Origin: Aeromonas enteropelogenes | GTDB taxonomy: Bacteria; Pseudomonadota; Gammaproteobacteria; Enterobacterales; Aeromonadaceae | DNA: 64,000 bases | NCBI RefSeq assembly: GCF_000819845.1 | Contig: NZ_CDCG01000004.1 | Location: forward strand, 1-64,000 | Direction of reading: 5' to 3' | In this document: positions 8,046 to 18,175 of the stretch, in pieces | Layout of the letters: each line of letters starts with the position of its first letter | Numbering within the stretch: position 1 is the stretch's first letter | Made by a program: the position numbers and the translations under genes | The notes under the pieces: model-generated | What the model was told of the DNA's origin: nothing | Databases searched by the model: none | Seen by the model: only the letters and a program-made list of their open reading frames with translations

Positions 8046-11000
8046 ATGTTTACCCTCTACCACTCCAATCAGCTGGATCTGCTCAAAGAGCTGCTGGTGA
8101 GTCGCATCCGGCAGGCGCCCCTCTCTCACCCCTTCGAGCGGGAACAGATCCTGGTGCAGAGCCCGGGTATGGCCCAGTGGCTCAAGCTGGAGCTGGCCAA
8201 GGCCTTCGGCATTGCCGCCAATATCGACTTTCCGCTGCCCGCCAGCTTTATCTGGGAGATGTTCACCCGGGTGCTGGCGGACGTACCTCGTCAGAGCCCC
8301 TACAACAAGGGATCCATGAGCTGGCAGCTGATGACCATCTTGCCCGCCCTGCTTGACCGCCCCGCCTTTGCGCCGCTGGCTGCCTATCTGGGGAGTGGGG
8401 ATGACGCGGATCCTGCCAAGGCGCCGGAGCAGGTGCGGCTGTGGCAGCTTTGCCAGAAGGTGGCGGATCTGTTCGACCAGTATCTGGTCTATCGACCAGA
8501 CTGGATCGCCCGCTGGGAGCAGGGGGAGGGATTGAGTCAGGAGCTGGCCGGGGTGAGCGGCCAGGATTGGCAGCCGGAGCTCTGGCGCGAGCTGGTGGCC
8601 CGTACCCTGGCGCTGGCCCCCAGCGGCTACCACCGCGCCAACCTCTACGAGGAGTTTATCCACGAGTTGGGGTGCACAGCTGAGCTGCCGGGCAGGCTGC
8701 CCCGGCGGGTGTTCGTGTTCGGTATCTCGGCGCTGCCGCCGCGCTACGTGGAGGCGCTGCTGGCTCTCGGCAGCCGGGATGAGGTGGAGGTGCACCTCTT
8801 CGTCACCAACCCTTGCCGCTACTACTGGGGGGATCTGCTCGATCGCAAGACCCTGGCGCGCCTTCAAAACAAGCTCAAGCCCGGCACCGATCTTGACACC
8901 CTGCAGGGCCCCGCCAACCCGCTGCTCGCCTCCATGGGCAAGCTGGGGCGCGACTACCTGCATCAGTTGATGGAGCTGGAGGTCCCGCAAATCGAGGCTT
9001 TCGTCGATATCGACGACACCAGCTTGCTGCGCGCCATCCAGAAGGATGTGCTGGAGCTGGCCGAACGGGGAGCTGGCGAGTTCGAACTGGATAGCAGCCA
9101 TCACAAGAGCCCGATCGATCCTGCCGATGGCTCCCTGCAGATCCACGCCTGTCACGGCCCGATGCGCGAGCTTGAGGTGCTGCACGACCGGCTGCTGGCG
9201 CTGTTCGAGCAAGACCCCACCCTCACCCCGAAAGACGTGGTGGTGATGATGCCGGATGTGAACAGCTACGGCCCCTACATCCAGGCGGTGTTCGGGGCGA
9301 GAGGCCAGATCCCCTTCGCGGTGTCGGATCGGGCGGCGAGTCAGGAGAGCCCGCTGCTGCAGAGCTTCCTCGCCCTGCTCAGACTCCCCAACGCCCGCTT
9401 GGGGGCCGGCGAGCTGCTCGCCATCCTCGAGGTGCCCGCCGTGCTGCGTCGCTTCGAGCTCGATGACGACGAATTCAACCAGCTGCGGCGCTGGGTGCAG
9501 GAGACCGGCATCCGCTGGGGGCTGGATGACGGCTACCCCGAGCGCTTCGATCTGCCGCGCCTCTGTGGCAACAGCTGGCTGTTCGGCCTGCGCCGCATGC
9601 TGCTCGGCTTTGCCATGGGGGATGGCGAACCGGTGGCGGGGATCCTGCCCTACGCCGATATCGAGGGCCAGCAGGGGTTGGCGCTCGGCAAGCTCGCCTG
9701 GTTTGTCGACTCCCTGGCGGAATTTCTGCCCCGCCTGCAACAGGCGCAGGGGCTACCCGAGTGGATCGCCTGCCTCAACGAGCTGCTGGAGCGCTTCTAT
9801 CAGGCCGACGAGGATGAAGAGCGCCAGCTGCAGCTTATTCGCAGCCAGCTGGCTGACTGGCTCGCCCAGCTCGGCGAGGCCCGCTTCGAGCAGCCCATCA
9901 GTGCCGACCTGCTGCAGGATTACCTCGGCAGCGTGCTGGGGGAGTCCCGCTCCAGCCAGCGCTTCCTCGCCGGTCAGGTCAACTTCTGCACCCTGATGCC
10001 GATGCGCTCCATCCCCTTCAGGCAGGTCTGCCTGCTCGGCATGAACGACGGCGTCTACCCGCGCACCCTGGCTCCCATGGGGTTTGACCTGATGGCGGTG
10101 GCGGGCCGGCGCGGGGATCGCTCCCGTCGCGATGACGACCGCTACCTCTTCCTCGAGGCGCTGCTCAGCGCCCAGCAGGGGCTCTATATCAGCTATCAGG
10201 GCTTCAGCGCCCAGGACAACAGCGAGAAGGTGCCCTCCGTGCTGCTGGCCGAACTCATCGACTATGTGCGTCAGGGCTTCGTGCTGGCGGGGGATGAGAG
10301 CCTCGATGACGAGACCTCAGGCCGGCGGCTGCTCGAACACCTGATCGTGGAGCACCCGCTCACCCCCTACAGCCGCAGCTACTTCTATCCAGAGGCGAAT
10401 TCCGGCCTCTTCACCTATGCCGCCGACTGGCTGCCGGCCCTGAACCCAGAGCGCGGGGCCGCCAACTTCCAGAGCAGCGAGTTGCCGCTGCCTCCCGAAT
10501 GGGGCAAGGAGCAGGGACTGGAGCTGGCGGAGCTGCTGCGCTTCTATCGCCAGCCCGCCAAGTATTTCCTCAACCGCCGCCTCAAGGTGTGGTTCGAGCT
10601 GGACGAGGCCGAGATCGAGGATAGCGAGCCGTTCGAGCTGGACGGCCTGCAACACTACCAGCTCAAGGCGTTGCTGCTCGATGCCCATCTGGCAGAGGGA
10701 AAGAGCCCGGAGCGAAGCGATAGCGTGAGCACGCGTCGCCAGCGCTTGCAGCTCTCCGGCCTGCTGCCCCAGGGCTGGTTCGGCAGCCTGCTGCTGGATG
10801 ATCTGGACGCCGAGATGGGCAAGCTGGCGGAGAGACTGCGCCCCTGGGTTGCGGCCAATGAGGCGGACAAACAGGCGGTGGAGATCGATATCTCCCTGAC
10901 CCAGGGCCAGCTGCAGGGGTGGATCGACACCCAGCAGGGGCGTTTGCTGGTGGTCAAACCGGGCAGCTTCAACGGCAAGGATCTGCTGCTGGGCTGGATC

Positions 11001-11399
11001 CAGCACCTCTGCCTCTCATTGAGCGATGCCCCCGGCGACACCCTGCTGTTTGACGCCAAGCAGAGCCTGCGACTGCCCAGGCTCCCGGCAGACGAAGCCC
11101 GCCCCAGACTGGCGGCCCTGGTCGCCCTCTGGACCCAGGGGATGAAGCGGCCGTTGCCGTTTTTCCCGAGCACCGCCTGGGAGTGGATCAAGGGGATCGA
11201 GAAGGATCCGGAGAAACCGGAGGCCGCCGACAAGGCGGCGCTCGCCCGCTTCAACGGCGGCTACATGGTGACGGGGGAGGGGCAGGACGTCTACGTCGCC
11301 CGCTGCTTCCCGGAACTCGATGACGAGGTGCTGGCCCAGTTGCAGGCGCTGGCCCGCGAACACCTGACCCCGCTACTGACCACCATGGAGATGATGTAA
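8046..11399 (+). CDS. recC: Exodeoxyribonuclease V gamma subunit RecC
   Basis: 1117 aa, close to E. coli RecC (1122). RecC holds the RecBCD helicase-nuclease together, splits the strands and recognises Chi in the single strand. Family wording is visible at the N-terminus (LYHSNQLDLLKELL, ILVQSPGMAQWLKLELAKAFGIAANIDFPLP) and in the middle (IHACHGPMRELEVLHDRLLALFE, CLLGMNDGVYPR). The open frame starts at a TTG at 8025, but ATG 8046 gives the correct family N-terminus. recB follows after 2 bp. Unlike E. coli there is no ptrA between recC and recB. The 172-bp stretch 7874-8045 upstream holds the promoter. Confidence 0.97.
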   Translation: MFTLYHSNQLDLLKELLVSRIRQAPLSHPFEREQILVQSPGMAQWLKLELAKAFGIAANIDFPLPASFIWEMFTRVLADVPRQSPYNKGSMSWQLMTILPALLDRPAFAPLAAYLGSGDDADPAKAPEQVRLWQLCQKVADLFDQYLVYRPDWIARWEQGEGLSQELAGVSGQDWQPELWRELVARTLALAPSGYHRANLYEEFIHELGCTAELPGRLPRRVFVFGISALPPRYVEALLALGSRDEVEVHLFVTNPCRYYWGDLLDRKTLARLQNKLKPGTDLDTLQGPANPLLASMGKLGRDYLHQLMELEVPQIEAFVDIDDTSLLRAIQKDVLELAERGAGEFELDSSHHKSPIDPADGSLQIHACHGPMRELEVLHDRLLALFEQDPTLTPKDVVVMMPDVNSYGPYIQAVFGARGQIPFAVSDRAASQESPLLQSFLALLRLPNARLGAGELLAILEVPAVLRRFELDDDEFNQLRRWVQETGIRWGLDDGYPERFDLPRLCGNSWLFGLRRMLLGFAMGDGEPVAGILPYADIEGQQGLALGKLAWFVDSLAEFLPRLQQAQGLPEWIACLNELLERFYQADEDEERQLQLIRSQLADWLAQLGEARFEQPISADLLQDYLGSVLGESRSSQRFLAGQVNFCTLMPMRSIPFRQVCLLGMNDGVYPRTLAPMGFDLMAVAGRRGDRSRRDDDRYLFLEALLSAQQGLYISYQGFSAQDNSEKVPSVLLAELIDYVRQGFVLAGDESLDDETSGRRLLEHLIVEHPLTPYSRSYFYPEANSGLFTYAADWLPALNPERGAANFQSSELPLPPEWGKEQGLELAELLRFYRQPAKYFLNRRLKVWFELDEAEIEDSEPFELDGLQHYQLKALLLDAHLAEGKSPERSDSVSTRRQRLQLSGLLPQGWFGSLLLDDLDAEMGKLAERLRPWVAANEADKQAVEIDISLTQGQLQGWIDTQQGRLLVVKPGSFNGKDLLLGWIQHLCLSLSDAPGDTLLFDAKQSLRLPRLPADEARPRLAALVALWTQGMKRPLPFFPSTAWEWIKGIEKDPEKPEAADKAALARFNGGYMVTGEGQDVYVARCFPELDDEVLAQLQALAREHLTPLLTTMEMM

Positions 11400-11401
11400 T
11401 C

Positions 11402-14400
11402 ATGGCTAACCCGCTCAATACGCTGCGTTTTCCCCTCCATGGCGAGCGGCTGATCGAGGCCTCCGCCGGTACCGGCAAGACCTACACCATCGCCGGCCTC
11501 TATCTGCGCCTGCTGCTGGGTCACGGCCCGCTCATCGAAGAGGGCGAAGATGCCGGTCAGCCCAGCGCCCACGAGCGGCCGCTCTCGGTGACCGAGATCC
11601 TGGTGGTGACCTTTACCGAGGCGGCCACCGCCGAGCTGCGCGGGCGGATCCGTGGCCGCATCCACGAGGCGCGCCTCGCCTTTATGCGTGGGCAAAGCAA
11701 TGATGCCCTGCTGGCCCAGCTGCTGGCGGAGGTGGAGGATCACGAACTGGCGGCCCGCCGCCTGCTGGCCGCCGAGCGGCAGATGGACGAGGCGGCCGTC
11801 TTCACCATCCACGGCTTCTGCCAGCGGATGCTGAAACAGAACGCCTTCGAGTCGGGCGCCCTCTTCGAAACCGAATTTCTCACCGACGACAGCCAGCTCA
11901 GGCTGCAGGCGGTGAGCGACTACTGGCGCGCCGAGTTCTATCCGGTGGATAAAACCCTGGCAAGCGCGGTGCGTGCGCTCTGGCCAAGCCCCGCCGCCCT
12001 GCTGCGGGAGATGAACGGCTGGCTCGACAACAGCGAGCTGGAGATGCGCCCGCCGGCGGGGGACGAGACCCTGGCCGCCCGCCATCAGGCGGCCATGGCC
12101 CGTATCGCAGCGGTGAAAGCGGCCTGGCTGGCGCAGGTGGACGAGATCCGCCGCCAGACCGATGGCCATATCAGCCGCTACACCGGCAAGAACTACGAGG
12201 GGTGGCTCGCCAAGATAGCCGACTGGGCACAGGACGAGGCGAGCGGCTACGCCATTCCCAAGGAGCTGGAGCGCTTCGGCCAGACGGTGCTGGAGGAGAA
12301 CCTCAAGAAGGGGGGCGCGGTGCCGACCCTGCCGCTGTTCAGCGAGATCGACGCGCTGCTGGCGAGCCGTCCCGGCATTCGCGACCTTATCCTGCAGCGG
12401 GCCGCCGTGGTGGTGCGCAGCCGGATGCAGGCGAGCAAGCGCCAGGCCCATCAGCTCTCGTTCGACGATCTGCTCAAAGACCTCGACGGGGCGCTCGACT
12501 CCCCCCTTGGCGAGCGGCTCTGTGAGCGCATTCGCGCCACCTACCGGGTCGCCATGATCGATGAATTCCAGGATACCGACCCCCAGCAGTACCGTATCTT
12601 CCACCGGCTTTACGGCGGCCACCAGGACACGGCGCTGTTGATGATCGGTGACCCCAAGCAGGCCATCTACGGCTTTCGCGGCGCCGACATCTTCACCTAC
12701 ATTCAGGCGCGGCGAAATGTAAGCGCCCACTACACTCTGGGGCGCAACTGGCGCTCCAGCGGCGCTCTGGTGGCGGCGGTCAACGGTCTGTTCGAGCGGG
12801 CCAAAGATCCCTTTATCTACGAGGCGGATATCCCCTTCCTGCCGGTGGAGGCGCAGGGCAAGAGCAAGGCACTGCTGCTGGATGGCGTCATTGCGCCTGT
12901 GCTGCACTGCTGGCAGCTCACCGGCCAGCCCACCTTCAACCGGGGGGATTACCAGAGCAAGATGGCCCGCGCCACGGCGGCGGAGATCCACCGACTGCTG
13001 ACCCTGGCCCGCGAGGGCAAGGCGCTGATCGGCAGTGAGCCGGTGAAAGCCGGGGATATCGCCGTGCTGGTGCGCACTGGCGCCGAGGGCAAGCTGGTGC
13101 AGCAGGAGCTGGCACGGCTCGCCATCGCCTCGGTTTATCTGTCGAACCGCGAGAGCGTGCTGGAGCAGGTGGAGGCGCGGGAGATCCTGCTGATTTTGCA
13201 CGCCTGCCAGAACCCGAGCGAGGAGAGAAGTTTGCGGGCGGCGCTCGCCACCGGATTGTTCGATCTCGACGCCAAGGCCCTCGACGAGCTTGCCTCGGAC
13301 GAGCGGGCCTGGGAGAGCGCGGTGCAGGAGTTTATGGAGTACCGCAAGGTCTGGCATAGACGCGGCGTGCTGGCCATGCTGCGGGCCCTGCTGCACCGGC
13401 GCAATCTTGCCTCCTCCCTGCTGGCGAGCCCCTACGGGGAGCGGCGGCTGACCAACTTCCTCCATCTGGGGGAGCTGCTCCAGCAAGTGAGCAGCGAGCT
13501 GGACGGCGAGTACGCCCTGCTGCGCTGGCTGGGGGAGGCGGTGAACCGCCAGAGCGGCCAGGATGCGGAGCAGATACTTCGCCTGGAGTCCGAGCGCAAG
13601 CTGGTGCAGATCGTCACCATCCACAAATCCAAGGGGCTGGAGTACCCGCTGGTGTTCCTGCCCTTTATCTGCAGCCACCGCAGCGCCGACACCCCGCTCT
13701 ATCACGAGGCCGATGAGGCTGGCAATCGCACCATTCTCGATCTCACCGGCGCCGAGGATTCTCTCGCAGAGGCCGACAAGGAGCGCCTCGCCGAAGATCT
13801 GCGGCTGCTCTACGTGGCGCTGACCCGGGGGGTCTACGCCACCTGGCTGGGGTTGGCGCCGGTGCGCTCCGGCAACGGCAAGTCGGAGAAGACCGACCTG
13901 CACCAGACCGCCATCGGCTATCTGCTGCAAAAGGGGGAGGAGGGGGACGCGGCGACCCTGGCCACCGCCCTCAGTGCGCTTGCCCAGGATCTGCCCGGGG
14001 TGGCCGTCGGTGAGCCCTCGCTCACCCGCCCGGTCCCGCTGCCGGCCGAAGAGGAGCAACTGGGCGAGCCCCAGGTGCGCCGCTTTGGCGGCACCCTTGA
14101 GCGGGACTGGTGGATCAGCTCCTACTCCGGGCTGGCGGCGCAGGGCCACGGTCACAGCAAGGGTGTCTTGGCCAACCCCGGCTTCGATGACGAGGTAGTG
14201 ACCGAGGCGGCCGTGCTGGCGGCCGAAGAGCCAGTGCAGGCGCCCCAGCCCTCCATCTTCACCTTCCCGAAGGGGGCGCGCCCCGGCACCCTGCTGCACA
14301 GCCTGTTCGAGACCATCGACTTTCAAAGTGTCGCAGGCGAGCCGCTGGCACAGCATATCGCTACCCTGCTGGCGCAGGACGGCTTCGACGAGAGCTGGGC

Positions 14401-15007
14401 CCAAGTGCTGCAGCAGCAGGTGGAGGCGGTGCTGGAGACCCCGCTTGAAACCGGCTTTGGCGAGCCGGTACGGCTGCGGGATCTGGCCCCCGAGCGCAAG
14501 CAGGTGGAGCTGGAGTTCTTCCTGCCCATGGGGCGGGTGACGGCACAGGCGCTGACCGCCCTCTGCCAGCAGTACGACCTGCTGTCGCGGGGCAACAAGC
14601 CCCTCAGCTTTGCCACCGTGCAGGGGATGCTCAAGGGCTTTATCGACCTGGTGTTCGAGTGGCAGGGGCGCTGGTATCTGCTCGACTACAAATCCAACCA
14701 CCTCGGCATGAGCCCGACCGACTACAGCCGGCCGGCGCTGGAGCTGGCCATGGTGGAGCATCGCTACGACCTGCAATACCAGCTCTACTCCCTGGCGCTG
14801 CACCGGCTGCTCGCCCTGCGCCTGCCGGGCTACGACTTCGAGCAGCACTTTGGCGGCGTCTTCTATCTGTTCCTGCGCGGCATGCCGCAGGGGGGGATTT
14901 TCCATACTCGCCCCAGCCGTGAATTGGTGCTGGGGCTGGATCGGCTGTTTAGCGAGGGGGTTACGCCCGCCCTCGCACAAGTTTCGGATAACGGGGTAGA
15001 AGCATGA
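11402..15007 (+). CDS. recB: Exodeoxyribonuclease V beta subunit RecB
   Basis: 1201 aa (E. coli 1180). It is a UvrD-type 3'-5' helicase with a C-terminal nuclease domain. The Walker A motif (ASAGTGKT) is near residue 20, motif II is DEFQDTDPQQ, and later helicase motifs include GDPKQAIYGFRGAD, IHKSKGLEYPLV and RLLYVALTRG. The nuclease motif LLDYKSNHLG near residue 1095 supplies the aspartate and lysine that are catalytic in E. coli, with YDLQYQLYSLALHR as the QxxxY-type motif. All key residues seem present. It overlaps recD by four bases (ATGA), so translation is coupled. Confidence 0.97.
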   Translation: MANPLNTLRFPLHGERLIEASAGTGKTYTIAGLYLRLLLGHGPLIEEGEDAGQPSAHERPLSVTEILVVTFTEAATAELRGRIRGRIHEARLAFMRGQSNDALLAQLLAEVEDHELAARRLLAAERQMDEAAVFTIHGFCQRMLKQNAFESGALFETEFLTDDSQLRLQAVSDYWRAEFYPVDKTLASAVRALWPSPAALLREMNGWLDNSELEMRPPAGDETLAARHQAAMARIAAVKAAWLAQVDEIRRQTDGHISRYTGKNYEGWLAKIADWAQDEASGYAIPKELERFGQTVLEENLKKGGAVPTLPLFSEIDALLASRPGIRDLILQRAAVVVRSRMQASKRQAHQLSFDDLLKDLDGALDSPLGERLCERIRATYRVAMIDEFQDTDPQQYRIFHRLYGGHQDTALLMIGDPKQAIYGFRGADIFTYIQARRNVSAHYTLGRNWRSSGALVAAVNGLFERAKDPFIYEADIPFLPVEAQGKSKALLLDGVIAPVLHCWQLTGQPTFNRGDYQSKMARATAAEIHRLLTLAREGKALIGSEPVKAGDIAVLVRTGAEGKLVQQELARLAIASVYLSNRESVLEQVEAREILLILHACQNPSEERSLRAALATGLFDLDAKALDELASDERAWESAVQEFMEYRKVWHRRGVLAMLRALLHRRNLASSLLASPYGERRLTNFLHLGELLQQVSSELDGEYALLRWLGEAVNRQSGQDAEQILRLESERKLVQIVTIHKSKGLEYPLVFLPFICSHRSADTPLYHEADEAGNRTILDLTGAEDSLAEADKERLAEDLRLLYVALTRGVYATWLGLAPVRSGNGKSEKTDLHQTAIGYLLQKGEEGDAATLATALSALAQDLPGVAVGEPSLTRPVPLPAEEEQLGEPQVRRFGGTLERDWWISSYSGLAAQGHGHSKGVLANPGFDDEVVTEAAVLAAEEPVQAPQPSIFTFPKGARPGTLLHSLFETIDFQSVAGEPLAQHIATLLAQDGFDESWAQVLQQQVEAVLETPLETGFGEPVRLRDLAPERKQVELEFFLPMGRVTAQALTALCQQYDLLSRGNKPLSFATVQGMLKGFIDLVFEWQGRWYLLDYKSNHLGMSPTDYSRPALELAMVEHRYDLQYQLYSLALHRLLALRLPGYDFEQHFGGVFYLFLRGMPQGGIFHTRPSRELVLGLDRLFSEGVTPALAQVSDNGVEA

Positions 15008-17058
15008 AGAGCGCAATGATGATCGAACGGCTCAAGGCCCTGGCGCTGGCGGGGCGCATCCGCCAGCTGGATCTGCAATTTGCCAAGCTGGTGGCCGACC
15101 TTGGTGGCAGTCCCGAGCTGGTGCTGGGGGCGGCGCTCGCCTGCTTCGAGTTGGGGCGTGGCCATGTCTGCCTGCCGCTGGAGATGCTCTCTGCCGGATC
15201 CTTGCGCCCGTTCGGGCTGGATCCGGATCAGGGCCGGGATCTGCTGGCCGACCTGGCGGATCCGGCGAGCTGGCCCACCCTGTTTGCGGCAAGCCCCCTG
15301 GTTGGCGGCGAGCAAGATGAAGGGGAAGCCCCGCGCTGGCCGCTGCGGCTCTGGCACGGCCGTCTCTACCTCACCCGCTACCACGATCACGAGCAGGGAG
15401 TGGCCCGTCATCTGCATGCGTTAAGCGAGAGGGCCGAATGGCCGGAGATTGCCCCGGCCCTGTCGCGCCTCTTTGCCCGCGACTACGGCCTGGTGTTCGG
15501 GGCCCTGCTCAAGGCCCGCCTCGCCCCCGACTTCTCGGCCCGCCACTTTATCGAGAAGTATCTGGACCTGGTGTTCCCGAACGAGGTGGAGTGGCCCGCC
15601 ATCGAGGCCCTGCTGGCCAGCGCGCAGGCCGCAAACGACCTGAGCAAACTGGATGCACTGGTGCCCGAAGCGCTCTGCTGCAACGGCCAGAAGCTGGCGG
15701 CGGCCACCGCTGCGGCGCGCCCCTTTGCGGTGATCTCCGGCGGCCCCGGCACCGGCAAGACCACCACGGTGGCCAAGCTGCTGGCCATTCTGGTGGAGAC
15801 CGGTCTGCAATCGGGCAAGGCCCCGGCGATCCGGCTGGTGGCCCCCACCGGCAAGGCGGCGGCGCGCCTGACCGAGAGTATCGGTTCTGCCCTGCAGGCC
15901 CTCGACCTGCCCCCCGAGTGGGTGGAAGCCATCCCCACCGAAGCGGGCACCTTGCACCGGCTGCTCGGGGTCATTCCGGGGCGCAGCCAGTTCCGCCACC
16001 ACAAAGGCAACCCGCTGCACCTCGACCTGCTGGTGGTGGATGAAGCCTCCATGGTCGATTTGCCCATGATGGCGCGCCTGCTCGATGCGTTGCCGAGCCA
16101 TGCTCGCCTCATTCTGCTCGGCGACAAGGATCAGCTCGCCTCGGTGGAGGCGGGGGCCGTGCTCGGCGATATCTGCAGCTTTATCGAGCAGGGCATCAGC
16201 CCCGCCCAGGCGGACTGGCTCTCCCGCCAGACCGGCTACCGCCTGCAGGGCACGCCTGCCGGGGCCCCGGTGCGCGACAGCCTCTGTTTGCTCTCCAAGA
16301 GCTGGCGCTTCGATCAGTACTCCGGCATCGGCCAGTTGGCGCGCGCCTGCAATGGCGGCGATGCGGCGGCGGTGGAGGCTGTCTGGGGCGCGGGCTTTGC
16401 CGATATCAGCCTGCACCCCTGGGCGGGGGAGGCCTACGACGAGTTGATTGCCCAGGGGGTGGCCGGTTACGGCAGCTATCTGAAGGCGGCCCGCGCGGGG
16501 GAAGATCCCGCAGCCGTGTTCAAGGCATTCAACGGCTTCCAGATCCTCTGCGCCCTGCGCGATGGCCCGTTCGGGGTCGAGGGGCTCAACGAGCGGCTGG
16601 AACTGGCCCTCTCACGGGCCGGGCTGATTGCCCGCGATGGCGACTGGTATGCCGGTCGCCCTGTGATGGTGGTGCGCAACGACCACGGTATTGGCCTCTA
16701 CAACGGCGATATGGGGCTCTGCCTGCCCGATGAAACTGGCCGCTTGAAGGTCTGGTTCGAGCAGCCGGACGGCACCCTGCGGGCGCTCCTGCCAAGCCGG
16801 CTGCCGCCCCATGAGACGGTCTACGCCATGACCATCCATAAATCCCAGGGCTCGGAGTTTGCCCATACCGTGTTGGTGCTGCCCGACAGCCCCAGCCCGC
16901 TGCTGACCCGCGAGCTGGTCTATACCGGCATCACCCGCGCCAAGGCACGGCTCGATCTCTACGGCGATCGCGCCCTGCTGGCCCAAGCGGTGCGGAAAAA
17001 GACCGAGCGTTATTCCGGATTGGCGGAGAGGTTGGGGAATACCTCACATACATTCTGA
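15004..17058 (+). CDS. recD: Exodeoxyribonuclease V alpha subunit RecD
   Basis: 684 aa, longer than E. coli RecD (608). It is the 5'-3' SF1B helicase of RecBCD. Walker A (GGPGTGKTTT) is near residue 245, Walker B is VVDEASMVDLPMM, then GDKDQLASVEAG, and the C-terminal motifs are TIHKSQGSEFAHTVLVLP and LVYTGITRAKARL. The ATG overlaps the recB stop. Directly after it the base composition drops sharply to AT-rich and accessory DNA begins. Confidence 0.96.
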   Translation: MKSAMMIERLKALALAGRIRQLDLQFAKLVADLGGSPELVLGAALACFELGRGHVCLPLEMLSAGSLRPFGLDPDQGRDLLADLADPASWPTLFAASPLVGGEQDEGEAPRWPLRLWHGRLYLTRYHDHEQGVARHLHALSERAEWPEIAPALSRLFARDYGLVFGALLKARLAPDFSARHFIEKYLDLVFPNEVEWPAIEALLASAQAANDLSKLDALVPEALCCNGQKLAAATAAARPFAVISGGPGTGKTTTVAKLLAILVETGLQSGKAPAIRLVAPTGKAAARLTESIGSALQALDLPPEWVEAIPTEAGTLHRLLGVIPGRSQFRHHKGNPLHLDLLVVDEASMVDLPMMARLLDALPSHARLILLGDKDQLASVEAGAVLGDICSFIEQGISPAQADWLSRQTGYRLQGTPAGAPVRDSLCLLSKSWRFDQYSGIGQLARACNGGDAAAVEAVWGAGFADISLHPWAGEAYDELIAQGVAGYGSYLKAARAGEDPAAVFKAFNGFQILCALRDGPFGVEGLNERLELALSRAGLIARDGDWYAGRPVMVVRNDHGIGLYNGDMGLCLPDETGRLKVWFEQPDGTLRALLPSRLPPHETVYAMTIHKSQGSEFAHTVLVLPDSPSPLLTRELVYTGITRAKARLDLYGDRALLAQAVRKKTERYSGLAERLGNTSHTF

Positions 17059-17101
17059 TTAACACATTGATATTTAAGTTTTAATTTTAGATAGGGGTGT
17101 A

Positions 17102-17863
17102 ATGATGGTAAAGGAAATCTTCGATGATGAATTTACGAGAAGTCGACGTGGATTATTAATTATATTTTCCATTGGTTTTATTCATCAACTATTAGAGATT
17201 AAGTTCATCGATGCAAAAATATCAATACCTGGATTGCCTGAAATTATTGCATCACACCCTGAACGTATAGTTTATGCATATATTCTATTGGTTTTTTATG
17301 CTACTTACCGGTATGTATTAAATTCAAAGATGGAATTTTCTGAGATTTGTAGAATGGCATTTTCATGGGGGATAGAAACAACACTCGGAAGGTTTTTTTC
17401 ATCTAACTATATCACTAGCGATATGTATAGAGTCAGTAATGATTCCAACTACATAAAAAATAATGTTGTAGTACTTAATGCTTATGAGGAAGATAGTGTT
17501 TCCTATATAATTGGATTTAATTTAGATTCATGTTTCTTCAAAGAATGCTGGGTAGAGTTACCACCCTCAATATCTAACCCTATGTTGCTGAATTCTCCAA
17601 CCAAGGAACAATGGGGTTTTTACAATACAACGCACGAATTAGATCCTGAGGAGCAGCGCCTTGGTATTACATCATATGAAGCGTACAGGATAAAATCCAA
17701 AACCATCAAAGGATATCTTTATGCGATTCTGTTATTTTCGATAATTATTTGTCTAATTAAAAATCCAAAAGCATTTGATTATTGGACTCCTGTAGTGCTT
17801 AATATTATTCTAATGATATGGATGATGAATAGCAGCGGAGTATTATCCAGCATTCTGAAATAA
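17102..17863 (+). CDS. AT-rich predicted membrane protein, unknown function
   Basis: 253 aa, not recognised. Hydrophobic segments lie at about residues 17-35, 56-74, 207-225 and 230-250, so two helices at each end enclose a soluble middle of about 130 residues (rich in N, Y and S). The gene is strikingly AT-rich and uses AT-ending codons (ATA, TTA, AAT) rare in its neighbours, pointing to horizontal acquisition. AGGGG precedes the ATG pair at 17102/17105. It stands alone between recD and a patch of repeats and broken insertion sequences. A toxin, immunity or phage-exclusion role is conceivable but nothing in the sequence shows it. Confidence 0.7.
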   Translation: MMVKEIFDDEFTRSRRGLLIIFSIGFIHQLLEIKFIDAKISIPGLPEIIASHPERIVYAYILLVFYATYRYVLNSKMEFSEICRMAFSWGIETTLGRFFSSNYITSDMYRVSNDSNYIKNNVVVLNAYEEDSVSYIIGFNLDSCFFKECWVELPPSISNPMLLNSPTKEQWGFYNTTHELDPEEQRLGITSYEAYRIKSKTIKGYLYAILLFSIIICLIKNPKAFDYWTPVVLNIILMIWMMNSSGVLSSILK

Positions 17864-17904
17864 ACTTAATAAATTACCTTGTTTATTGGGTTTCACAGGT
17901 TTAT

Positions 17905-18112
17905 CTCGTATGTTGGGCTTCGCAGGCTCAGCACACAACCTACCGATTGTGTAGGTTGTGGCTGAGCGTAGCGAAGCCCAACGTTTACCGCGAAATCTCT
18001 TTTTCCCTCCCCCTCATCCCCGACCCTTCTCCTGCTTTTTAATAAATGGGAGAAGGGAGCAATGCCGTTACCGCTATCCGATTACGCTTCGCTAATTGAA
18101 CCTACACGACTG
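17905..18112. repeat. Composite hairpin repeat, copy 1
   Basis: Module 1 (about 17905-17990) is a near-perfect inverted repeat: GTTGGGCTTCGC and GCTCAGC arms pair across a short loop with GTAGGTTGTGGCTGAGCG and GCGAAGCCCAAC. Module 2 (about 17991-18112) begins CGAAATCTCTTTTTCC, contains a smaller hairpin (CCCTTCTCC with GGGAGAAGGG) and ends near GATTACGCTTCGCTAAT. The same order recurs at 18176 and 19171. No protein is encoded; it resembles REP- or MITE-like extragenic repeats common in gammaproteobacteria. Confidence 0.75.
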
Positions 18113-18135
18113 GCGATCATACTTCTGATGCCGCT

Positions 18136-18175
18136 TTATCCCCTCTCCCCTTGGGAGAGGGTTAGGGTGAGGGGG
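18136..18175. repeat. CCCTCTCC/GGGAGAGG hairpin with GGTTAGGGTGAGGG tail
   Basis: CCCCTCTCCCC pairs with GGGAGAGGG across TT, followed by TTAGGGTGAGGGGG. A degraded form (GAGAGGGTCAGGGTGAGGGG) recurs at about 19373-19394 after copy 3 of the composite repeat. This wording is a widespread interspersed repeat in gammaproteobacterial genomes. Confidence 0.6.

Noticed and set aside
11291-15016. A 1241-codon open frame on the minus strand
   Set aside because: It lies entirely antisense to recB, has no protein-family motif, and is the usual stop-free shadow of a GC-rich gene.
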